A stretch of 26,168 nucleotides of DNA from IMG/VR virus record IMGVR_UViG_3300020184_000301, positions 1 to 26,168 of that record, one strand, 5' to 3'. Below, in pieces: positions 15,929 to 21,573 of the stretch. The position numbers and the translations under genes are program-made. The notes beneath the pieces are model-generated. The model ran no database searches, had not been told where the DNA came from, and was given only the letters and a program-made list of their open reading frames with translations. This DNA comes from a virus. Each line of letters opens with the position of its first letter. Positions within the stretch are counted from its first letter, which is position 1.

Positions 15929-16620
15929 TGGAGTACAGTTATCTGAAACCAAAGGCTTATATGGTAGTTGAGCCTACACCTGCACCTGAGTTTAAAGGAC
16001 AGTTTAATGACGCAATGGAACTCATCGGATACTGTGCCCGAGTATCTAACCCAGCTAACCAGTTCAACTCAGAAACAGCAGAAAAGCTCATTCGATACCT
16101 TATCAAGCACAAACACTGGTCACCGCTCGAAATGTGCTCAGTCACAATCGGCATCTCCACGACCCGAGACATTGCAAGGCAAATCTTACGACACCGAAGC
16201 TTCTCCTTCCAGGAGTTTTCACAGCGATACGCCGACCCAGATAGCCTTGATGATACCTCTGTTCTAAGAGAAGCACGTCTACAGGATCAAAAGAATCGTC
16301 AGAATAGCGTAGAGTGTAATGACGACGATCTAAAGAAAGCCTGGGCGATGAAACAGGTCCAGATCATTCATGAAGCTCAACTTGCATATAAGTGGGCAAT
16401 TGACAAGGGTATTGCAAAGGAACAGGCACGTGCGGTTCTTCCTGAAGGTCTTACCATGAGTCATATCTACATGAATGGCACACTACGTTCCTGGGTACAT
16501 TTTATTGAGCTTCGTTCCGGTAATGGCACTCAAAAAGAGCATATGGAAGTAGCACGTTGTGTTGCACATGCTATCTCCCGAATATTTCCAATGGCAGAGG
16601 AGTTTATTCAATATGGGTAA
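15928..16620 (+). CDS. thyX: Flavin-dependent thymidylate synthase
   Basis: Methylates dUMP to dTMP using FAD, NADPH and methylene-tetrahydrofolate. The ThyX motif RHRSFSFQEFSQRY starts at residue 88 and fits RHRxxSxxExSxRY exactly. HKHWSPLEMCSVT and ARAVLPEGLTMSHIYMNGTLRSW are further family segments. It is 230 aa, normal length. With the dCMP deaminase it forms a dCMP-dUMP-dTMP route. Its presence suggests that the ThyA-like gene at 9430 does something else. Confidence 0.96.
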   Translation: MEYSYLKPKAYMVVEPTPAPEFKGQFNDAMELIGYCARVSNPANQFNSETAEKLIRYLIKHKHWSPLEMCSVTIGISTTRDIARQILRHRSFSFQEFSQRYADPDSLDDTSVLREARLQDQKNRQNSVECNDDDLKKAWAMKQVQIIHEAQLAYKWAIDKGIAKEQARAVLPEGLTMSHIYMNGTLRSWVHFIELRSGNGTQKEHMEVARCVAHAISRIFPMAEEFIQYG

Positions 16621-16825
16621 AAAACTATCTACACATTTGTCCTCGGACAAAGGACACTGTGAAATCCACGTAGACTATAGGGAAGAAATGTTCTACATCA
16701 GATATTTTGATGATCAAGGCCGGCTATTCTTCACTGAAGACTTCCCGAATAAATCTATGAGATATGTAGAAGATGCAGCAGAGAATTGGGCACTGGGGAT
16801 AAAAAAATTAGAAGAAATTGAATAA
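16613..16825 (+). CDS. Hypothetical protein (70 aa)
   Basis: ATG 16613 overlaps the thyX stop. GGAG lies about 10 nt upstream. Small alpha/beta protein with FYIRYFDDQGRLFFTEDF and a C-terminal helix. Function unknown. It is the last gene of the operon that begins at 9430, and a GTTTACA element follows. Confidence 0.68.
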   Translation: MGKKLSTHLSSDKGHCEIHVDYREEMFYIRYFDDQGRLFFTEDFPNKSMRYVEDAAENWALGIKKLEEIE

Positions 16826-16831
16826 AGGGGG

Positions 16832-16867
16832 TTTACATTCGTTTGTCCTTTTGATAAGGTATATAAT
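16832..16867 (+). promoter_or_regulatory. Atypical GTTTACA promoter before the SleB hydrolase gene
   Basis: GGGGGTTTACA with TTTACA at 16832-16837. A good TATAAT (16862-16867) is 24 bp away instead of 17. At 17 bp the hexamer is TAAGGT, a poor -10. Either the start lies near 16867 with a weak -10, or an activator tolerates the longer spacing. Confidence 0.45.
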
Positions 16868-16884
16868 CAACAATGAGGCAGACT

Positions 16885-17364
16885 ATGAAACTGAAAAATG
16901 TAGCATCCGGTTTTCTTACCACCTGTGTACTAGCTGGTGTGGGCTTTGTGTCATACACCGAAGTACAGGCTCGCGAAAAAGAGCTTGAGTGTCTTGCTCT
17001 GAACATCTATCATGAGTCTCGTGGAGAACCAGTTATCGGTCAAATTGCAGTTGCTCAAGTCACTATGAACCGTGTCAATCATGAGTATTTCCCTGATACG
17101 GTATGTGGCGTAGTTTGGCAAGATCGCCAGTTCTCTTGGACTCACGATGGATACAGTGATACTCCTGGTGACAAAGATCTCTACGAGAGAGCTTTGAATA
17201 TCGCCGGTACTGTTATCTCCGGTCAGGAAGATGATCCGACTGCCGGAGCACTCTTTTATCATGCCGATCGGGTGAATCCTTCTTGGAATCGTAAGATGGA
17301 TTTCTACACTCAGATCAGTGTACATAAATTTTATCATTGGGACGGTGACTGGAACAATGATTGA
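16885..17364 (+). CDS. Exported SleB-type cell wall hydrolase
   Basis: Start ATG 16885 is preferred, with GAGG 6 nt upstream; ATG 16873 sits almost on the predicted transcription start. The N-terminus (MKLKNVASGFLTTCVLAGVG, ending SYTEVQA) is a signal peptide, so the enzyme is Sec-exported. The mature part has the Hydrolase_2/SleB domain: CLALNIYHESRGEP with the probable catalytic Glu44, QIAVAQVTMNRV, FSWTHDG and GALFYHADRVNPSW. Such enzymes cleave peptidoglycan glycan strands. The 159-aa product is a candidate endolysin or host-wall remodelling enzyme. No holin is adjacent; the two-TM protein at 19078-19401 is the closest candidate. Confidence 0.88.
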   Translation: MKLKNVASGFLTTCVLAGVGFVSYTEVQAREKELECLALNIYHESRGEPVIGQIAVAQVTMNRVNHEYFPDTVCGVVWQDRQFSWTHDGYSDTPGDKDLYERALNIAGTVISGQEDDPTAGALFYHADRVNPSWNRKMDFYTQISVHKFYHWDGDWNND

Positions 17365-17393
17365 TTTACAATATCATATGAATAAGGTACAAT
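17365..17393 (+). promoter_or_regulatory. Early-type promoter giving a possibly leaderless dNMP kinase mRNA
   Basis: TTTACA (17365-17370), 17-bp spacer, TACAAT (17388-17393). The start point expected 7 bp after the -10 is base 17400, the A of the ATG. Confidence 0.7.
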
Positions 17394-17399
17394 ATTACT

Positions 17400-18026
17400 A
17401 TGGATAATATTAAGTTTGAAATTACTGATGATCAACCACCGGGTAGCATTCCTCGTTTACCTTTACCTAAGATTGTTCTCGTTGGGCATAGTCGTCATGG
17501 TAAAGACACTGTAGCTGAGATCCTTTCTACTTTCTACGGCATGTCTTTTAAATCTTCGAGTGAATTCCTTGCGGAACGATTATGCTTCAATGCATTGAAG
17601 GACAAGTACGGTTATAAAGATTCGAAAGAGTGTTTCGATGATCGACACAATCATCGTAAAGAATGGTATGATTTGATCGCTAACTATTGCGCTGATGATC
17701 CTACCCGTCTCGGTAAAGAGATCTTTAAGGAGTCTGATATATACTGCGGTCTTCGCAATAAGCGCGAATTTACATGGATGCGTAATACCGGTATCTTTGA
17801 CCTTTCAATCTGGGTAGATCGTTCTCGCCACCTTCCTCCTGAGGATAAAGAAAGTAATGATATTGAACCCTGGATGGCAGACTTCATTATTGATAATAAT
17901 GGTAGTCGCGACGACCTAGTCATCGGTACCCGTGCTCTTATGGATCGCTTAATTGGTCCAGAACATATGATGGAGATGCAAGGAAATCCGGATGCAGATC
18001 TTATTAAACTGGACTTCAACCTTTAA
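17400..18026 (+). CDS. 1: Deoxynucleoside monophosphate kinase, T4 gp1-like
   Basis: Phosphorylates dNMPs, including modified ones in T4 (hydroxymethyl-dCMP). P-loop VGHSRHGKDTVAE lies at residues 28-40, with GxxxxGKDT as in phage dNMP kinases. FMRNTGIFDLSIWVDRSRHL-type Arg-rich lid (IWVDRSRHLPPED) and FIIDNNGS follow. The product is 208 aa versus 241 in T4. The ATG has no Shine-Dalgarno sequence and lies at the predicted transcription start. With the Asp-type ThyA homologue this would complete a route to hm-dCDP, an inference from both families. Confidence 0.82.
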   Translation: MDNIKFEITDDQPPGSIPRLPLPKIVLVGHSRHGKDTVAEILSTFYGMSFKSSSEFLAERLCFNALKDKYGYKDSKECFDDRHNHRKEWYDLIANYCADDPTRLGKEIFKESDIYCGLRNKREFTWMRNTGIFDLSIWVDRSRHLPPEDKESNDIEPWMADFIIDNNGSRDDLVIGTRALMDRLIGPEHMMEMQGNPDADLIKLDFNL

Positions 18027-18044
18027 TCAATGATTTTCGTTTTT

Positions 18045-18097
18045 TCCGGCCCTATAGCTAGTATCTCCTCCTCGTACTTTATGCTGGATCGGCCGGA
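18045..18097 (+). repeat. Inverted repeat closing a 39-nt loop
   Basis: TCCGGCC (18045-18051) and GGCCGGA (18091-18097) are perfect complements. The loop holds no ORF and no tRNA features. A T6 tract precedes the left arm. Could be a structured RNA or an attenuator after the kinase gene. Confidence 0.45.
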
Positions 18098-18102
18098 TCT
18101 TT

Positions 18103-18140
18103 ATTCGGGAAAGAGACTCTTGGAAACCTCTTTCCCGAAT
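18103..18140 (+). repeat. 13-bp perfect inverted repeat
   Basis: ATTCGGGAAAGAG (18103-18115) pairs fully with CTCTTTCCCGAAT (18128-18140) across a 12-nt loop. It is followed by AT-rich DNA but no T run, so not a standard terminator. The strength of the stem suggests an RNA structure or processing site. Confidence 0.6.
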
Positions 18141-18155
18141 ATCTAATAATATTAC

Positions 18156-18181
18156 AGGTATACTATTTGGTGTACCTTTTA
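18156..18181 (+). terminator. Possible terminator before the tmRNA promoter
   Basis: AGGTATAC (18156-18163), 6-nt loop, GTGTACCT (18170-18177) with one G-U pair, then TTTAT. It would separate the kinase transcript from the tmRNA transcript. Confidence 0.5.
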
Positions 18182-18212
18182 TGTCACATCAAAAAGAAAC
18201 TAAAGTAAAGAG

Positions 18213-18241
18213 TTTACAAATATTGAATAATATGATATAAG
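18213..18241 (+). promoter_or_regulatory. Promoter of the permuted tmRNA gene
   Basis: AGTTTACA with TTTACA at 18213-18218, 17-bp spacer, TATAAG (18236-18241). Transcription is expected near 18248, which coincides with the presumed 5' end of the acceptor piece. Confidence 0.75.
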
Positions 18242-18247
18242 TAGCTT

Positions 18248-18309
18248 GTTAACGTTGAAACGGCGTGGACACATTCTGGACCTGGGGGCGGTACCCAGCG
18301 ACTCCACCA
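18248..18309 (+). ncRNA. tmRNA acceptor piece (tRNA-like 3' half)
   Basis: About 62 nt, ending CGACTCC-A-CCA. T stem CTGGG/CCCAG encloses the loop GGCGGTA, which is not the usual TTCGA-type loop; I recall such loops from alphaproteobacterial tmRNAs. ACAC-ATT-CTG (about 18269-18278) can pair with CAG-GTGT of the coding piece (about 18458-18464) as part of helix P2, with ATT bulged. Confidence 0.85.
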
Positions 18310-18327
18310 AAAGAGAAAAATGAAACT

Positions 18328-18438
18328 ATGAACGACTTTGAACAGTTTCCACCAATCGAAGGCAATAACACAAGTATTGCATGGCCTATGATTATTATTG
18401 GAATGATAGTCGTTTCTGTATTAATTTTCCTTTTTTGA
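18328..18438 (+). CDS. 36-aa predicted membrane peptide in the tmRNA spacer
   Basis: ATG 18328 to TGA 18436-18438 lies wholly between the acceptor piece (ends 18309) and coding piece (starts 18440). The peptide has a short polar N-terminus (MNDFEQFPPIEGNNTSIAWP) and one strong transmembrane helix (MIIIGMIVVSVLIFLF) that reaches the C-terminus. An earlier ATG (18320) stops at once. The ribosome binding site is weak (AAAGAGAAAA). No homologue comes to mind. The spacer is normally removed during tmRNA maturation, so translation would have to use precursor RNA. Small size leaves a real chance that it is fortuitous. Confidence 0.5.
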   Translation: MNDFEQFPPIEGNNTSIAWPMIIIGMIVVSVLIFLF

Positions 18439-18439
18439 T

Positions 18440-18606
18440 GGGGTCGAAATAGGATCGACAGGTGTGAAGATAAAGTGGAGTTAACCGGCTGATCGCGTAT
18501 AGATCAATTCAACTAAATGCAAACGATAACTTTGCTCCTAAGGGTTACGCTCTAGCAGCCTAACTACTGTGGGTATGGGTTCCACCTAGAAACAGAACGG
18601 ACCCAA
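18440..18606 (+). ncRNA. tmRNA coding piece
   Basis: Begins with GGGGTCG (acceptor-stem 5' strand). It is about 165 nt, short for a coding piece. GTTAAC (18480-18485) is complementary to GTTAAC at the 5' end of the acceptor piece (18248-18253), a possible contact. Downstream of the tag stop, GTTCCAC and CAGAAC form hairpin candidates. The 3' end is not defined by a clear signal. Confidence 0.8.
18519..18563 (+). other. tmRNA tag reading frame
   Basis: GCA resume codon at 18519, then 14 codons encoding ANDNFAPKGYALAA, and TAA at 18561-18563. The ending ALAA is the proteolysis signal read by ClpXP-type proteases in bacteria, and AND is a common tag beginning. Confidence 0.92.
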
Positions 18607-18635
18607 CTATTGTAAACATAAAAGGAAATCTAATA

Positions 18636-18995
18636 ATGAAAACTCTTGCTCTCGCTACTGCTTTCGTCGCTGCTGCTGGTGCAGCTTCTGCTTTTGAACT
18701 AGGCACAACTGGTGTTGCTATCGGCGCAACCATGGATGCCAACTACACTACTGGTGCGAATGAATTCGCAATTGACTTTACTCCTGCTGCTACTTTCAGC
18801 AACTGGGGTATCGACTTTTCGGCTTCAACCACATTTGATGTGATGGGTCTAAACAACGGTGACATCTTCCAAGGTCTAGACCTTGACGCAGGTTACACCA
18901 TTGGTAATACCGGACTACGTGCATACGGTACTGTTGGTACTGACGCCGACTTTAACTTCGGCGATTTTAAAATGGGTGTTACATTCTCATTCTAA
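18636..18995 (+). CDS. Small exported beta-barrel-like outer membrane protein
   Basis: 119 aa. The N-terminus MKTLALATAFVAAAGAASA is a clear signal peptide, cleaved before FELG. The mature part alternates polar and nonpolar residues in repeated strands (ATFSNWGIDFSASTTFDV, YTIGNTGLRAYGTVG) and ends FKMGVTFSF, a C-terminal aromatic beta-signal typical of outer membrane proteins. About 100 residues could form a small 8-stranded barrel. AAGGAAAT precedes ATG 18636. It lies 30 bp after the tmRNA and may be cotranscribed. A surface change that blocks superinfection is one possible role, an inference. Confidence 0.75.
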   Translation: MKTLALATAFVAAAGAASAFELGTTGVAIGATMDANYTTGANEFAIDFTPAATFSNWGIDFSASTTFDVMGLNNGDIFQGLDLDAGYTIGNTGLRAYGTVGTDADFNFGDFKMGVTFSF

Positions 18996-19011
18996 TGAGA
19001 ACCCCCATTTT
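18969..19011 (+). terminator. Bidirectional terminator between convergent genes
   Basis: AAAATGGGTGTT (18969-18980) pairs with AACCCCCATTTT (19000-19011) with one mismatch. T tracts follow on both strands. It can end the outer-membrane gene on + and the EF-hand gene on -. The left arm is inside the coding sequence. Confidence 0.6.
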
Positions 19012-19052
19012 ATATTATATAGTATTAGGTTGGTCGCTAGAAATAGACCCGT

Positions 19053-19079
19053 GGGAGTCAACGGTTAGCTCCCTTTTTT
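19053..19079 (+). terminator. Second + strand terminator
   Basis: GGGAG (19053-19057), 11-nt loop, CTCCC (19069-19073), then TTTTTT. Ends at the 3' end of the minus-strand gene. Confidence 0.65.
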
Positions 19080-19401
19080 ATTTTCTACTTGTAAGTGCTT
19101 GACCGCCATAGAATGCTGCCACGATAGCTGCAACCGAAACGAAGTATGTTGCTGCCATATCACCAAGGATTGTAGCTGCTTGTGGTAGACCGATAGCCAT
19201 TGCAAGAACGACGGCAAACGGATAAAGTAGCATTCCCGCAAGTGCGAACCATGCCATTCCTCTTTGTGCATCCTGCTTCTTATCATCGTTCTCGATTTGA
19301 AGCATCCGCTCATGCTTAGCAAGTTCCTCGTCAGTAACAATACCGTCACCGTCCAGATCGGCATCATTAAGTATGCTGTTATCTTGTAGTTTTTTTGCCA
19401 T
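19078..19401 (-). CDS. EF-hand protein with two transmembrane helices, holin-like
   Basis: The only minus-strand gene. The start is taken as the second ATG (complement of 19399-19401; product MAKKLQDNS..., 107 aa) because AAGAG lies upstream; the ATG at 19425 has no ribosome binding site. A canonical EF-hand loop is present: Asp15, Asp17, Asp19, Gly20, Val22, Thr23, Glu26 (DLDGDGIVTDEE). A charged linker precedes two hydrophobic helices, about residues 49-72 (WFALAGMLLYPFAVVLAMAI) and 76-103. A calcium-responsive membrane protein or holin would fit the architecture. I do not know a proven function for this family. Confidence 0.72.
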   Translation of the reverse strand: MAKKLQDNSILNDADLDGDGIVTDEELAKHERMLQIENDDKKQDAQRGMAWFALAGMLLYPFAVVLAMAIGLPQAATILGDMAATYFVSVAAIVAAFYGGQALTSRK

Positions 19402-19450
19402 ATTCTTATTCTCTTTATTATTCATATGAACTACTAATATTTATTATTTC

Positions 19451-19474
19451 GGGCGGTTTTGACCGCCTTTTTTT
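19451..19474 (+). terminator. Strong rho-independent terminator on the + strand
   Basis: GGCGGT (19452-19457), TTTG loop, ACCGCC (19462-19467), then seven T. It lies upstream of the minus-strand gene and would stop + transcripts that run antisense through it. Confidence 0.85.
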
Positions 19475-19481
19475 ATAAATA
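19474..19481 (+). promoter_or_regulatory. T4-type late promoter
   Basis: TATAAATA, an exact match to the T4 late consensus recognised by phage-modified polymerase (gp55). It follows the T run of a terminator and precedes the exported-protein cluster. Confidence 0.5.
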
Positions 19482-19513
19482 AAAACAAGATAATTGATTT
19501 AGAGGAATCATGA

Positions 19514-19600
19514 CCCGCCCGTGCGGGATCTTTCTTTATATATACTAATACGACTATAATATAAACCTGGTTTGTATTGACTACCGTTCAGTAATGAACG
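19514..19600 (+). other. Leader region with two hairpins and a -10-like box
   Basis: CCCGC-CCGT-GCGGG (19514-19527), then TATAAT (19555-19560) with no good -35, then CGTTCA-GTAA-TGAACG (19585-19600). No gene is seen between the minus-strand start and 19645. The elements may control the exported-protein cluster. Confidence 0.4.
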
Positions 19601-19644
19601 CCTCATTATTTTTCATCATCTATAGTAAAACCATGAGGTGTATC

Positions 19645-20217
19645 ATGCTAAACAAAATTTACTTTTGGTTATTTCTTTTGCTGTGGGCAAATACGGCCGC
19701 CGCTCAAGATGCTAACCCACCAATTATCACAGAGAATTATAACCAAAGCGTTGTCGATTCTACTAGTGATTCTACCACCACTGTTATTTCCCCACCCCCA
19801 TCTGCTATATCTCCTTCGATTAACTCGTCGAACTCTGACCTTTGTACGGTTGGAGTTGCAGGTGCTGTACAGACTCAGATACTTGGTATTTCAGCTGGCA
19901 CAACATTCACAGAGGACAATTGTATCAGATTGAAGAACGCAAAAACTTTATATGATATGGGTATGAAGGTAGCTGCGGTCTCTGTCATGTGTGAAGATCC
20001 AAATGTATTTCAGGCAATGATGAATGCTGGAACACCATGTCCATTTGATGGACTGATTGGTCAGCAAGCTAGAGATGCATGGAATAGTCCAGAGAACGAA
20101 TCGCTACGACCTGATAGCGATTCAAACAGAAAGGGTTTAGGGATAAGCAATGATAATAAGTCGACTCTTATTGGCGGCGGCATCGTTGGTGGTCTTCTCC
20201 TCTTATTGTTACTCTGA
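19645..20217 (+). CDS. Exported protein with C-terminal membrane anchor
   Basis: Start ATG 19645, with GAGGTG just upstream; the frame is open further up but lacks a ribosome binding site. The 190-aa product has a signal peptide (MLNKIYFWLFLLLWANTAAA|Q), a Ser/Thr/Pro-rich linker (TTTVISPPPSAISPSIN) and a Cys-containing domain (LCTVGVAG, DNCIRLKNAKTLYDMGMKVA, VMCEDPNVFQAM, AGTPCPFDG). The end is a hydrophobic run (STLIGGGIVGGLLLLLLL). Four Cys suggest disulfides in the periplasm. I recall similar proteins in marine myoviruses without a known role. Its last 68 bp overlap the next gene. Confidence 0.75.
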   Translation: MLNKIYFWLFLLLWANTAAAQDANPPIITENYNQSVVDSTSDSTTTVISPPPSAISPSINSSNSDLCTVGVAGAVQTQILGISAGTTFTEDNCIRLKNAKTLYDMGMKVAAVSVMCEDPNVFQAMMNAGTPCPFDGLIGQQARDAWNSPENESLRPDSDSNRKGLGISNDNKSTLIGGGIVGGLLLLLLL

Positions 20218-21043
20218 CACAATATACGGTTCCACTAACAACGCTGCAATAACTGGTCCAACATGGGCCATGACTGATGTGCTGCCTGATTATTCAGCGC
20301 CACACATCACAGTCGTCGTTAATGGATTAATTTATCAGTACACAGCCAACAAAGATCCAGAAGCTGATATGTTGGTGCATGTGTACAACGAAGACGCTAT
20401 CAACGGCGGGTATATCTTTTCTGAGACAGACAATTGGTCTGGGGTACCAGGTAACACGATCAGAAAAGTATTTACGTTTCCCAACATTAATGCAGAAGTG
20501 TGGGGACCAGGAGGAATGACTGTAGAGGGAGATGGTTCTATTAGCGATCCTTCTATGGTATACACTTACAGAATGGATATAGGCGAAGCACCAATTCAGT
20601 GCCGAATACCACTAGCAGATCCAAGCTGCCCAGGCTTCTTGGAAGCGCTACTACAGTATTTAAAGGACAATGAATTGTTGGAATTAAGTCCGGATGATCC
20701 ATATTATGATGAATGGGTCCAAGCTGAGCTTGAAAAGGAGGCGGAGCTTGAAGAAGAAGACTCAAAAGCGGAGGAGAAGGACGAGGAACAGCTGGAGGCC
20801 CAGTTAAGCGTCAGAGGAGGCGACATGGAGGGTTTGGTTGATGCAAGTCAACAGAACGCGATCATGGCTGAGCTTGCAGCTGTTCCAACCTTTGATTCAT
20901 ACTATGAAACAACAATACCAGGAGGGATGTACGAAGACTCTCTTGTACTTGTTGATAGTGAATTACCAGACAATAGACGAGCTATGAGAAGTCTAGCATC
21001 AGATGCTGCGCATAGACAAATGGTTCGTTCACAGTACGAATAG
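20150..21043 (+). CDS. Exported phage protein with acidic coiled-coil region
   Basis: ATG 20150 lies in the end of the previous gene, with AGGG upstream. Signal peptide is MIISRLLLAAASLVVFSSYC with cleavage near CYS|D. The mature N-terminal domain (DTIYGSTNNAAITGPTWAMT, YIFSETDNWSGVPGNTI, VYTYRMD) resembles a domain I associate with marine T4-like phages. A pair of Cys (QCRIPLADPSCPGF) follows, then a Glu-rich helix (ELEKEAELEEEDSKAEEKDE) and a C-terminal segment. Total 297 aa. A surface or virion-associated role is inferred from export and the cluster. Confidence 0.72.
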   Translation: MIISRLLLAAASLVVFSSYCYSDTIYGSTNNAAITGPTWAMTDVLPDYSAPHITVVVNGLIYQYTANKDPEADMLVHVYNEDAINGGYIFSETDNWSGVPGNTIRKVFTFPNINAEVWGPGGMTVEGDGSISDPSMVYTYRMDIGEAPIQCRIPLADPSCPGFLEALLQYLKDNELLELSPDDPYYDEWVQAELEKEAELEEEDSKAEEKDEEQLEAQLSVRGGDMEGLVDASQQNAIMAELAAVPTFDSYYETTIPGGMYEDSLVLVDSELPDNRRAMRSLASDAAHRQMVRSQYE

Positions 21044-21063
21044 ACAAGAACGAGGAGGAATGC

Positions 21064-21561
21064 ATGTTTAGGTCTATAACAACTATTGCTGCACTTACTG
21101 TGGCGTCTACTGCATATGCTGCAGAGACACCTATCGTAGGTAACGTGGCAGCAAAGTGTTCAATTTATACTGATGTTGCAGGTGTCTACGGAAACCCAAC
21201 ACCAGATGCATTGAGCACCACACCAGCGAACGGTGGTGTTGAACCAATCGTTCGATATGATGTAGCAATTGCTGATTACTACATTGCAAAAATCTCATGG
21301 CCAAATCAATTCTCGTCAAGCCCTTCACTGCCAGATGCAGTCGCATGGGATGGTGAAATAAGTGTATCAAACACATCAGATGCGGCGATGGCAGGATATG
21401 AAGCAGCAAAGGTGGAGTACGATAATGTTACAGAATATGATCTTACTTCTGCTGGTTCTACTTGGTTTAGTGTTTCTTCATCAGTATCTTATGGAGTGGG
21501 TAAATCTCTCCCCGGTGGTGAATATAAAGCCATGGTAACTGCTGAGTGCATTGCAAAGTAA
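21064..21561 (+). CDS. Exported beta-rich protein (165 aa)
   Basis: Signal peptide MFRSITTIAALTVASTAYAA, cleaved before ETPIV. The mature protein is beta-rich, with a Cys near each end (AAKCSIYTD and TAECIAK) that could form a disulfide. The layout of signal, early Cys, strands and final Cys recalls pilin or spore-coat-like beta-sandwich domains, without specific similarity. AGGAGGAATGC leads into the ATG. It is followed within 12 bp by a gene of similar export type. Confidence 0.72.
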   Translation: MFRSITTIAALTVASTAYAAETPIVGNVAAKCSIYTDVAGVYGNPTPDALSTTPANGGVEPIVRYDVAIADYYIAKISWPNQFSSSPSLPDAVAWDGEISVSNTSDAAMAGYEAAKVEYDNVTEYDLTSAGSTWFSVSSSVSYGVGKSLPGGEYKAMVTAECIAK

Positions 21562-21573
21562 TGGAGTAATTTC

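Larger units (their letters stand above)
18248..18606 (+). ncRNA. ssrA: Circularly permuted two-piece tmRNA, alphaproteobacterial type
   Basis: Rescues stalled ribosomes by acting as alanyl-tRNA and as a tag-coding mRNA. The gene order is permuted: the acceptor piece (18248-18309) comes first, then a spacer, then the coding piece (from 18440). The acceptor stem forms between the two pieces: GGGGTCG (18440-18446) with CGACTCC (18299-18305). Its third pair is G-U, the alanine identity element. The discriminator A and CCA (18307-18309) are encoded. The T arm has a 5-bp stem (18282-18286/18294-18298) and 7-nt loop. The coding piece has GGATCGACAGG, typical of tmRNA 5' ends, and a tag ORF. The 3' end is estimated. 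It has its own early-type promoter. Confidence 0.92.

Noticed and set aside
18045-18097. A tRNA-like or riboswitch-like element
   Set aside because: The 7-bp closing stem is the only regular feature. No T loop, anticodon arm or known riboswitch core is seen, so it is listed only as an inverted repeat.
18240-18310. A normal tRNA gene ending in CCA
   Set aside because: There is no D arm or anticodon arm; the piece is the 3' half of a permuted tmRNA, completed by the segment at 18440.
19547-19566. TAATACGACT resembling a T7 RNA polymerase promoter
   Set aside because: Only the first ten bases match; the CACTATAGG part is replaced by ATAATATAA, and no T7-like polymerase gene is in view.
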